In this document: in pieces, positions 30,258 to 37,331 of the stretch
How the letters are laid out: each line of letters begins with the position of its first letter
Position numbering within the stretch: position 1 is the first letter of the stretch
From: Aminobacter niigataensis
GTDB taxonomy: Bacteria > Pseudomonadota > Alphaproteobacteria > Rhizobiales > Rhizobiaceae
DNA length: 64,000 nt
Direction of reading: 5' to 3'
Assembly (NCBI RefSeq): GCF_014200015.1
Contig: NZ_JACHOT010000008.1
Location: 62,001 to 126,000 of the forward strand
The notes under the pieces: generated by a model
What the model saw: the letters and a program-made list of their open reading frames with translations, nothing else
Databases searched by the model: none
Told to the model about the DNA's origin: nothing
Position numbers and translations under genes: made by a program

Positions 30258-32180
30258 TCAGTTCGTCGACGGGATCGAAAGCGTTCCGCCGATGTGCAGA
30301 TCCTTGGCCCGGGTATCGGGATTGGCGTCGGCGATCGCCTGCCACTTGGTGGGGTCGCCGAGATAGGTCTTGGCGAGATCCCAGAAAGTGTCGCCGGCGG
30401 CGATGGTGTGCGTCTTGCCACCTGCGGCGCCGGCTGCCGGTTCCGCCGCTGCGGGTGCTGTCGCCGCCGGTGCCGCTGCGGCGTCGGCGGGCTTGGCCGG
30501 CTCGGCTGCCGCAGGGGCAGGTTCGGCCGGCTTTGCCGGTTCGGCGGGGGCGGGTGCTGCGGCGACCGTCGCCGCGATCTCGGTGATGCGGCCGTCGAGC
30601 TTGGGCGTGAAGGGCCGGTTCTTGGCGAGATAGTCGGCGACTACCTGCTCCAGGCTCGGACCGTAGTCATAGGCGTTGGCGCCGTTGTCGGCGAACAGCT
30701 TGTAGCCGTCGCCGCCCTGGCGGACGTAGTTGTTGGTGGCAACCATGTAGACCTTGGCTTCGTCGATCGGCTTCCAGGCGCCCCCGTCCATCACCTCGAC
30801 CGACTTGATGCGGCCGGCATTGGCCGCAACCGACTTGTCGAAGGAGTATTTCAGACCGGCGACCTGTGGGAACTTGCCCTTGCCTTCCTCGATCTCGCTG
30901 ACGCCGGCCTCGAGCGAGGCGACGATGTCCTTGCCGGAAAGCTGGAAGGTGGCGAGCGTGTTCTGGAACGGCAGCACGGTCAGCACTTCGCCCATGGTGA
31001 CGACGCCCTGGTCGATGGAGGCGCGGATGCCGCCGCCGTTCTGGAAGACGATGGTGACGCCTTGGTCCTTGACACGGTCGAGGATGGCGTCGGAGATCAG
31101 GTTGCCCATCTCGCATTCGCGGGCGCGGCAGCTTTCGCGGCTGCCGTCGATCATCGCGGTGGTCTCGGCGACCTCCTTGTTCTTCAACTCCTCGATCGGT
31201 GCGCCGAGCTCCTTGATGCGGGCAAGCACGGCCTCGTCGGGCTTGATCGAGTTGTCGAGATAGATCGGGTCGCCCTTGGCTTCCTTGACGACACCGTTGT
31301 CGTCGAAGGTGACGGTGAACTCGCCGAGGTATTTCGAGTAGGAGGCGGCCTGGGTGACCGGAACCTTGTAGCCCTCGGGGTTGTCGATCATCGTCGGGTA
31401 GGGCCCTTCGGCCTTGGCGTCGGTGTTCGACAGCAGCGAGTGCGAGTGGCCGCCGACGACCACGTCGACGCCGGGAATCTTGGCGATCATCTCCTTGTCA
31501 CGGGGATAGCCGACATGGGTCAGCGCGATGATCTTGTTGACGCCCTCGGCCTTCAATTTCTCGACTTCGGCGGTGATGTTCTTGACGTCGTCCTCGATGG
31601 CGATGTTGGGGCCGGGAGAGGCGACTTCGGGCGTATCGTTGGTGACGGCGCCGACTATGCCGATCTTCTGGCCGCCGACTTCGAGCACCAGCGACGGCTT
31701 GATGCGGTCGCCGACCTTGGACTGCGCATTGGGATGCACGTTGGCGGAGAGCACCGGGAACTGGATCTTTTCCAGGAACGGCACCAGCGCCTCTTCGCCG
31801 TCGTCGAATTCGTGGTTGCCGACGGTCATGGCGTCGAACTTCATCTGGTTCAGGAATTCGGCTTCTGCCGCACCCTTGTAGGTGGTGTAGAATAGCGAGC
31901 CCTGGAAATTGTCGCCGCCGTTAAGCAGCAGGACGTTCTGGCCTTCGAGCTTCTTGCGCTGGTCGGCAATCGCCGTCACCAGGCGGGCGGCACCGCCGAT
32001 GCACTCGCCCTTGCCCTCTTCCTCGGTCGAGCAGGTCGATTCAAACTTGTTGTTGCTCTCAATGCGGCTGTGCCAGTCATTGATATGCAGAATGGTCAAC
32101 GTGTAGTCGGCAAATGACGGTGCGGCGGAATAACCGAACGCCGAAGCCGACAAAGCCGCAATGGCAGCCAATCTCTTCAT
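30258..32180 (-). CDS. Periplasmic 5'-nucleotidase (UshA/CpdB-like) with C-terminal LysM domain
   Basis: A 640-residue exported metallophosphoesterase. A signal peptide covers residues 1-24. The phosphoesterase domain has LHINDWHSR, GGDNFQGS, GNHEFDDG, THVGYP and GGHSHS. The 5'-nucleotidase C-terminal domain (about 330-500) includes FQNGGGIRASIDQG and YMVATNNYVRQGGDGY. An Ala/Pro-rich linker (about 520-585) then leads to a LysM domain at the C terminus (HTIAAGDTFWDLAKTYLGDP). It would release phosphate and nucleosides from nucleotides outside the cell membrane, with LysM tethering it to peptidoglycan. The LysM fusion is unusual for UshA. Confidence 0.9.
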   Translation of the reverse strand: MKRLAAIAALSASAFGYSAAPSFADYTLTILHINDWHSRIESNNKFESTCSTEEEGKGECIGGAARLVTAIADQRKKLEGQNVLLLNGGDNFQGSLFYTTYKGAAEAEFLNQMKFDAMTVGNHEFDDGEEALVPFLEKIQFPVLSANVHPNAQSKVGDRIKPSLVLEVGGQKIGIVGAVTNDTPEVASPGPNIAIEDDVKNITAEVEKLKAEGVNKIIALTHVGYPRDKEMIAKIPGVDVVVGGHSHSLLSNTDAKAEGPYPTMIDNPEGYKVPVTQAASYSKYLGEFTVTFDDNGVVKEAKGDPIYLDNSIKPDEAVLARIKELGAPIEELKNKEVAETTAMIDGSRESCRARECEMGNLISDAILDRVKDQGVTIVFQNGGGIRASIDQGVVTMGEVLTVLPFQNTLATFQLSGKDIVASLEAGVSEIEEGKGKFPQVAGLKYSFDKSVAANAGRIKSVEVMDGGAWKPIDEAKVYMVATNNYVRQGGDGYKLFADNGANAYDYGPSLEQVVADYLAKNRPFTPKLDGRITEIAATVAAAPAPAEPAKPAEPAPAAAEPAKPADAAAAPAATAPAAAEPAAGAAGGKTHTIAAGDTFWDLAKTYLGDPTKWQAIADANPDTRAKDLHIGGTLSIPSTN

Positions 32181-32232
32181 GTTGAAATCTCCCGAATGAC
32201 CCCCGCGAGACGTTTAGCGTCTTCGCTTGACC

Positions 32233-32270
32233 GGAATGTTACACATTCCTTGGCGCCATGTTCACATTCC
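32233..32270. promoter_or_regulatory. Palindrome and extra half-site upstream of the nucleotidase gene
   Basis: GGAATGT (32233-32239), TAC, ACATTCC (32243-32249) is a perfect 7-bp inverted repeat 53 bases before the nucleotidase start. A third ACATTCC lies at 32264-32270. It overlaps a possible promoter with CTTGCA about 17 bases from TGAACA on the minus strand. It is probably an operator of an unidentified regulator. Confidence 0.5.
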
Positions 32271-32390
32271 GATTTTTCGGATGCAAGGGAGAATCGAAGG
32301 CTGCAAGCCGGCTCAACTGACTTGCCAATTGACATCGCTAGCCGATGAACTGTCGCGGGGTATTTGGCGAGCCGGAGCTTCAGGAGAAGC

Positions 32391-32416
32391 GTTGCGCCCG
32401 CCTTGACGGGCGCAAC
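32391..32416 (-). terminator. Hairpin after the Omp10-like gene
   Basis: GTTGCGCCCG (32391-32400) pairs with CGGGCGCAAC (32407-32416) over loop CCTTGA, 7 bases past the stop. There is no real T-run, so termination is likely but not certain. Confidence 0.6.
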
Positions 32417-32423
32417 GTCTGAA

Positions 32424-32807
32424 TCAGGCCGAGCGCCTGGTCAGGGTGAACTGCTGGCCGGCAGAGCTGGTGCAGTTGAGCTGGTTGGCCGAGATCAGCA
32501 GGCAGTTGAAGCTGATCGGCGACTGGCGGATCAGCGAAGTACCGTTGATCTGCACCGAGTTGGCGCCGGTCAGGATGTAGGTGCCATCGGAAAGCTTCTG
32601 GCCGGTGTCGGTGGCGACCGTCTGGAATGCGCCGCTGGCGAAGGTCGAAAGACCGGTGCCCTTGGCGTCCAGCCATGCGCCTTCCACGCCGGACGGCGCT
32701 GGCCTGGAGCCCCCGCCCGAACCGCCGCCGCTGGTCGAACAGCCGGCAATCGCGGCCGCAAGCAGGGCAAGCACTCCGGCCGAAGCAATTTTGCGCGAAG
32801 TCGTCAT
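32424..32807 (-). CDS. omp10: Outer-membrane lipoprotein, Omp10 family
   Basis: A 127-residue lipoprotein. The signal peptide ends in the lipobox LAAAIAGC with the lipidated Cys near residue 22, followed by a Gly/Ser linker. The remainder (GVEGAWLD ... LNCTSSAGQQFTLTRRSA) is closely similar, as I recall it, to Brucella Omp10, which ends SPTQLNCTSSAG..FSLTRR. GAGGAGAGGA precedes ATG 32807. The function in the outer membrane is structural or unknown. Confidence 0.85.
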   Translation of the reverse strand: MTTSRKIASAGVLALLAAAIAGCSTSGGGSGGGSRPAPSGVEGAWLDAKGTGLSTFASGAFQTVATDTGQKLSDGTYILTGANSVQINGTSLIRQSPISFNCLLISANQLNCTSSAGQQFTLTRRSA

Positions 32808-32871
32808 CAAGTAATCCTCTCCTCAGTCCGCCTGACTTCAATCGCCCGATTTGGCGATGAAGGCAAGGGCA

Positions 32872-32962
32872 GGGCGGTAGGGAGTAAGGCAGTAGGAGAA
32901 TATGGCAGCAGGTTCCTTGGTGCCCTACTGCCTTATTCCCCTACCGCTCTATTCCCGTATTC
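32872..32962. repeat. Heptamer-built inverted repeat (copy 2)
   Basis: GCGGTAGGGAGTAAGGCAGT (from 32874) pairs with few mismatches with the arm running 32923 to about 32948 (CCCTACTGCCTTATTCCCCT and on). The remaining right-hand sequence (CTATTCC, CGTATTCC) repeats the same 7-base theme. It begins 1 base beyond the hss stop codon and lies between hss and omp10, both on the minus strand. Confidence 0.7.
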
Positions 32963-32963
32963 C

Positions 32964-34409
32964 TTACCGGACCAGCACGTTGCGGAACTGCCAGGGATCA
33001 TCCTTGTCGAGATCCTCCTCGAACAGGCCGGGGCGGCCTTCGAGCGGCGTCCAGTCGGTGTAGTAGCCCTTGACCGGTCCGAGATAGGGCAACTGCACTT
33101 CAAGGCAGCGCCTGTAGTCGGTTTCGTCGGCCTCGACGATGCCGGCTTCGGGGTTCTCGAACGCCCAGACCATGCCGGCGAGCACCGCCGACGAGACCTG
33201 CAGGCCGGTCGCGTTCTGGTAGGGCGCCAGCTTGCGCGCCTGCTCCAGCGACAGCTGCGAGCCGAACCAGTAGGCATTCTTGTCGTGGCCGTAGAGCAGG
33301 ACGCCGAGTTCATCGATGCCGTCGACCAGTTCGTCCTCGTCGAGGACGTGGTGGACAGGCTGGGGCTTGCCGGCGGCGCCGAACATCTCGTGCATCGACA
33401 GCACCGCGTCGTTGCATGGATGATAGGCATAGTGGCAGGTCGGCCGGTAGGTCACCTTGCCCTTCTTCGAGCGCACGGTGAAGAAGTCGGAGATCGAGAT
33501 CGCCTCATTGTGGGTGACCAGGAAGCCGTATTGTGCGCCCGGCGTCGGGCACCAGGTGCGGACGCGGGTGTTGGCGCCTGGCTGTTCGAGATAGATCGCG
33601 CCCTTGTTGCCGTGCTTGAACTTCTTGGCGTTCTTGGGCTTCCACTTCTCGTGTGTGCCCCAGCCGAGTTCGGACGGCTGCAGGCCTTCGGAGATGAAGC
33701 CCTCGACCGACCAGGTGTTCCAGAACACGTTCATCGGCTTGGGGTTCTTGGTGCGCTGGGTGTCGCGCTCGGCGATGTGGATGCCCTTGACGCCGGCCTT
33801 CTTCATCAGCGCGGCCCAGCCTTCGCGGTCGTGCTGCTCCGGCTCCTCGAACTCGATGCCGAGGTCCCTGGAGAGGTTGACCAGCGCCTGCTTGACGAAC
33901 CACGAGACCATGCCTGGGTTGGCGCCGCAGGTGGAGACCGCAGTCGTGCCGCCAGGATGCTTGCGCCGTTCTGCCAGAAGCGTCTCGCGCAGCGCATAGT
34001 TGGTGCGCTCGTCATTGCCGGCGTTGTTGTCGAAGTAGAAGCCGAGCCATGGCTCGATCACTGTGTCGACATAGAGCACGCCAAGCTTGCGGCAGAGATG
34101 CATGAGGTCCACCGAGCCGGTGTCGACCGACAGGTTGACGCAGAAGCCCTGGCCGCCGCCATTGGTCAGCAGGGGCGTCAGCAGGTCCTTGTAATTGTCC
34201 TTGGTTACCGCCTCCTGGATGAATTTGATGCCGCGCTCATCCGCGAGCTTACGGTTTTCGTCGCTGGGATCGATGATCACCATGCGCGACTTGTCGAACT
34301 TGAAATGGCGTTCGATGAGGGGGAGCGTTCCGCGACCGATCGAGCCGAAGCCGATCATCACAACAGGGCCAGTAATCTCACCATAAACGGGCCATTTTTC
34401 ATTCGCCAT
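32964..34409 (-). CDS. hss: Homospermidine synthase
   Basis: A 481-residue NAD-dependent enzyme that joins two putrescines (or putrescine and spermidine) into homospermidine. The N terminus WPVYGEITGPVVMIGFGSIG holds the dinucleotide-binding glycine motif. VDTVIEPWLGFYFDN carries the conserved active-site acidic and aromatic residues, and TCGANPGMVSWFVKQAL is typical. AAGGAGT precedes ATG 34409. An ornithine decarboxylase near 57.3 kb can supply the putrescine. Confidence 0.95.
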   Translation of the reverse strand: MANEKWPVYGEITGPVVMIGFGSIGRGTLPLIERHFKFDKSRMVIIDPSDENRKLADERGIKFIQEAVTKDNYKDLLTPLLTNGGGQGFCVNLSVDTGSVDLMHLCRKLGVLYVDTVIEPWLGFYFDNNAGNDERTNYALRETLLAERRKHPGGTTAVSTCGANPGMVSWFVKQALVNLSRDLGIEFEEPEQHDREGWAALMKKAGVKGIHIAERDTQRTKNPKPMNVFWNTWSVEGFISEGLQPSELGWGTHEKWKPKNAKKFKHGNKGAIYLEQPGANTRVRTWCPTPGAQYGFLVTHNEAISISDFFTVRSKKGKVTYRPTCHYAYHPCNDAVLSMHEMFGAAGKPQPVHHVLDEDELVDGIDELGVLLYGHDKNAYWFGSQLSLEQARKLAPYQNATGLQVSSAVLAGMVWAFENPEAGIVEADETDYRRCLEVQLPYLGPVKGYYTDWTPLEGRPGLFEEDLDKDDPWQFRNVLVR

Positions 34410-34434
34410 TTTTTATGGCACTCCTTCTCACACT

Positions 34435-34463
34435 AAAAGAGCCGGGCCCCGATTGACCCGGCT
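34435..34463 (-). terminator. Intrinsic terminator after the DUF3445 gene
   Basis: Read on the minus strand, GCCGGG (34462-34457) pairs with CCCGGC (34446-34441), followed by TCTTTT (34440-34435). It lies between the DUF3445 gene and hss, isolating hss transcription. Confidence 0.75.
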
Positions 34464-34547
34464 TCAACGGCTAAACCATACATGCTTGTCACAATAAAGC
34501 GAATCCCCCGGCCCCAGATGCTGTAGGAGCCGGACGTTATGCCGCTA

Positions 34548-35465
34548 TTAGCCGGCTTTTTTCATCTCGGAGAGAAAGCCGACGAGCCTGTCGCGGTCGG
34601 CCACCAGGCCCTTGTAGTCGAGCTGTTGGCGGTCGAGGCTCATCAGCTGATCGGCGAATGAGGCGGCCAGCCGGGGGCGGTCCTCGTGGCGGGCCAGCAC
34701 TGCCAGCGGGTCGAGATGGATGCGGATGGTGAACAGGATGTCGCCCGAGACCGGCAGCTTGCGCAAGGTTTGCCGCTCGACGCGGATAAAGGCGTGAGCG
34801 ACATCGGCGCCGGGAAACGTCGATTCCGTCTCGGCCGAGCGGGCGAGACGCTGGCGGTCGGAAAGCGGGTGATAGAGCGAGCCATCTGCCTGGATCGACC
34901 AGTTGAAACGTTCCACAAGCACGGCAAGCTTGTCGAACATGCGCGCGATCAGCTCGGCCATGCGTGTGCCAGGCCCGAAATCGGGCACGGGGCCATGTAT
35001 CTTGTCGATCGGCTGCCCGAATTTTTCCGTCAGCCTCCACGACGAAGGAAAGCACAGAGAACCCGCGGCGAGCCGCCAGCCATCGTCGCCGCGCCGCATC
35101 AGGATCAGGTCTTCCTGGACGAGCTTCGAGGCAGCGACCAGCGGGCTGTCACCAGGATTCTGGACGTCGATGGAGCGGCCCGTGCCGGCAATGCTGCAGC
35201 GGCCTTCCTCGATGCGATAGGTCTCGGGAAAGCGCTCGGTCAGATGCGCCACCAGGAGGTCCAGCACTTCCCTTTGAGACTGCTTCGTGCCGGGCTCGGC
35301 GACGAACACCTTGTCCGGGATCTCGGCGTAGAGCCGGTCCTTCTCGGCCAGATAAGCTTCGAGATGGCCGTCGAGCTCGATCCAGTCGCGCGGCTCCGCC
35401 TGCTTGAGACCGATGGCGAAGGGTTTCGAGCTGCCGTCATAGGGCGTGTGGGTGGGGTCGGTCAT
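34548..35465 (-). CDS. DUF3445 protein, haem-dependent oxidative N-demethylase-like
   Basis: A 305-residue protein of the DUF3445 family, whose characterised member is the haem-binding alpha subunit of a dimethylamine-type oxidative N-demethylase. Family blocks seen are LQEDLILMRRGDDGWRLAAG, SLCFPSSWRLTEKFGQPIDKIHGPVP and RFNWSIQADGSLYHP. The companion flavin subunits are absent from this neighbourhood, so it may act alone or with a distant reductase. It is upstream of hss and separated from it by a terminator. Confidence 0.83.
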   Translation of the reverse strand: MTDPTHTPYDGSSKPFAIGLKQAEPRDWIELDGHLEAYLAEKDRLYAEIPDKVFVAEPGTKQSQREVLDLLVAHLTERFPETYRIEEGRCSIAGTGRSIDVQNPGDSPLVAASKLVQEDLILMRRGDDGWRLAAGSLCFPSSWRLTEKFGQPIDKIHGPVPDFGPGTRMAELIARMFDKLAVLVERFNWSIQADGSLYHPLSDRQRLARSAETESTFPGADVAHAFIRVERQTLRKLPVSGDILFTIRIHLDPLAVLARHEDRPRLAASFADQLMSLDRQQLDYKGLVADRDRLVGFLSEMKKAG

Positions 35466-35532
35466 GGCGATTTGTCGGACTGGGCTGATATGCTGTGACT
35501 TAACCTGCGCCCGGTTTGCCGATAATGTCGCG

Positions 35533-36198
35533 TCATTGGACTAGCCTTGCCGCAATCAGCCCACGCAGCGAATTGCCGATCCAGATTTGCGCCGCGCGGC
35601 GAAGGTCTTCAGCCGCCAGCACCGCCTCCACCGCCTCGCCCTTGTCGATCAACTCCCCGCGCAGCACGCCGGCGAGCAGACCGCAGGCGAGGGGTGGCGT
35701 CTTCAGCGGGCCGCGGTCGCCCATGTCGACGAAGATGTTGGTGATGGTGCCTTCGCAGACCTCGCTTGCCTCGTTGAGCAGGATCACCTCGTCGGCAGCC
35801 TCGCGCGGGAATTCGGCGCGGGCGCGGTCGTAAGCCTCGCGGCGCGTCGTCTTGTGGCGAAGCAAGTTGTTCGAGGAATCGAGCTTCGTGGCCGCGATGC
35901 GCAGCGTCCAGACGGCATCCGATGCCAGCGGCACGAACGATTGGCTTGTTACTTCGCGGCTACCGTCCGGAGCGAGAGCAAGCCGGACTCTGAGCGGCAT
36001 GTCGGCGCCTGCAGCCTGCGCCAAAGCCTGCTCGATCGCCGCCCTGTCGAACCCGAACCCGAGCGCCTCGGCTGACGCCTTGAGCCGTGCCAGATGTCGG
36101 CCGCCGCGCAGCAAACCGCTTTGCGGCTCCCAGCGCATGGTCTCGATCAGCTCGAAGCCGGCACCGTGCCCGTGGCGAAACGCGCTTTCAGAAGACAT
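35533..36198 (-). CDS. Class IV aminotransferase, probable aminodeoxychorismate lyase (PabC-like)
   Basis: A 221-residue fold-type IV PLP enzyme. The N terminus FELIETMRWEPQSGLLRGGRHLARL is typical. The PLP Lys is in LRHKTTRREAYDRAR, and the cofactor loop is DEVILLNEASEVCEGTITNIF. It would release pyruvate from 4-amino-4-deoxychorismate to give p-aminobenzoate for folate. It is somewhat short for the family. Its ATG lies 52 bases inside the end of pabB, so the two are translated together, which supports the PabC role. Confidence 0.83.
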   Translation of the reverse strand: MSSESAFRHGHGAGFELIETMRWEPQSGLLRGGRHLARLKASAEALGFGFDRAAIEQALAQAAGADMPLRVRLALAPDGSREVTSQSFVPLASDAVWTLRIAATKLDSSNNLLRHKTTRREAYDRARAEFPREAADEVILLNEASEVCEGTITNIFVDMGDRGPLKTPPLACGLLAGVLRGELIDKGEAVEAVLAAEDLRRAAQIWIGNSLRGLIAARLVQ

Positions 36199-37301
36199 TC
36201 GGCATACTCCGCTTCGGCAGTCGAATCGAAGACGACGCCGCCGCCGACATTGTAGACGGCCTCGCCGTCGGGAAAGAGCGTGATGGTGCGGATCGCCACG
36301 TTGAAGCGCATGGTGCCGCCCGGGGCGATCCAGCCAATGGCGCCGCAATAGACGTCGCGCGGGGTGCCTTCGAGGTCACGCAGGATCTCCATCGCCCGGA
36401 TCTTGGGGGCGCCGGTGATCGAGCCGCAGGGGAAGAGGGCGGCAAATACCTGCTCGATGGTCAATCCGGGCAACAGCCTGGCGCGCACGCGGCTGACCAT
36501 CTGGTGCACCGTCGGATAGCTTTCGATGCGGAAAAGCTCAGGCACGTCGAGCGTGCCGACCTCGCTGATCAGCGAGATGTCGTTGCGCAGGAGATCGACG
36601 ATCATGCGGTTTTCCGCCTGGTTCTTCTCGTCGTTGCGCAGGAATTCCCTGAGGGCTGCGTCCTCCTCCGGCGTCTTGCCGCGCGGGGCGGTGCCCTTCA
36701 TCGGGTGTGTCTCGATCCAGCCCTCGCTGTCGATGTCGAAGAACAGTTCGGGCGAACGCGACAGCACGACCGGCCCGCCGAGCGAGACCAGCGAACCGTA
36801 TTTCACCGGCTGACGGGCGATCAGCGCGTCGAAGGCGTCGAGCGCTTCGCCGGACCATTGGGCATGCACGGGAAAGGTCAGGTTGGCCTGGTAGCAGTCG
36901 CCCTGGCGCAAATGCTGGTGCAGCGTCTTGAACCGGCGCTCATAGTCGGCCTGCGACCACGTCGCCCGCGCATCGAATATCGGCCCGTTGGTTGCGGGCT
37001 CGCGCGACGGGGGGCGGTCCCTGTCCGATGGCTGGTCGAACACGCCGAGGCAGACCAGCGGCGTGCGCCGTCCCTCGGGAAGCAGCGGCCTGAGCTTCGG
37101 CTCGAGCAGATAACCGGCCTCGTAGGAGAAATAGCCGGCAAGCCATTTGCCCTGTTCATGCGCCTTCTGGGCTGCCTGCAAGGCCGGGAAGAAATCCGCC
37201 GCATCATGCGCGACGATGATCTCGCGGGGTGCTTCAAACAGCACCTCGCGACCGGCGGGGTCGTCCCTGAACAGGACGAATGGGGATGTGGGACCAGTCA
37301 T
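36147..37301 (-). CDS. pabB: Aminodeoxychorismate synthase component I
   Basis: A 384-residue chorismate-binding enzyme that aminates chorismate to 4-amino-4-deoxychorismate. The conserved core begins with GDCYQANLTFP. The catalytic-Lys motif appears as HPMKGTAPRG (PIKGT in most PabB), and metal and chorismate binding residues are in ENRMIVDLLRNDIS, FPCGSITGAPK and YNVGGGVVFDS. It overlaps the pabC-like gene by 52 bases. The glutaminase subunit PabA is not in the window. Confidence 0.93.
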   Translation of the reverse strand: MTGPTSPFVLFRDDPAGREVLFEAPREIIVAHDAADFFPALQAAQKAHEQGKWLAGYFSYEAGYLLEPKLRPLLPEGRRTPLVCLGVFDQPSDRDRPPSREPATNGPIFDARATWSQADYERRFKTLHQHLRQGDCYQANLTFPVHAQWSGEALDAFDALIARQPVKYGSLVSLGGPVVLSRSPELFFDIDSEGWIETHPMKGTAPRGKTPEEDAALREFLRNDEKNQAENRMIVDLLRNDISLISEVGTLDVPELFRIESYPTVHQMVSRVRARLLPGLTIEQVFAALFPCGSITGAPKIRAMEILRDLEGTPRDVYCGAIGWIAPGGTMRFNVAIRTITLFPDGEAVYNVGGGVVFDSTAEAEYAECLLKARFATGTVPASS

Positions 37302-37331
37302 GATGTCAGCGTGCTTGCGATAGAACCGGGC

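Noticed and set aside
32364-34436. 690-codon open frame on the plus strand
   Set aside because: Covers hss and omp10 on the other strand; no recognisable domain.
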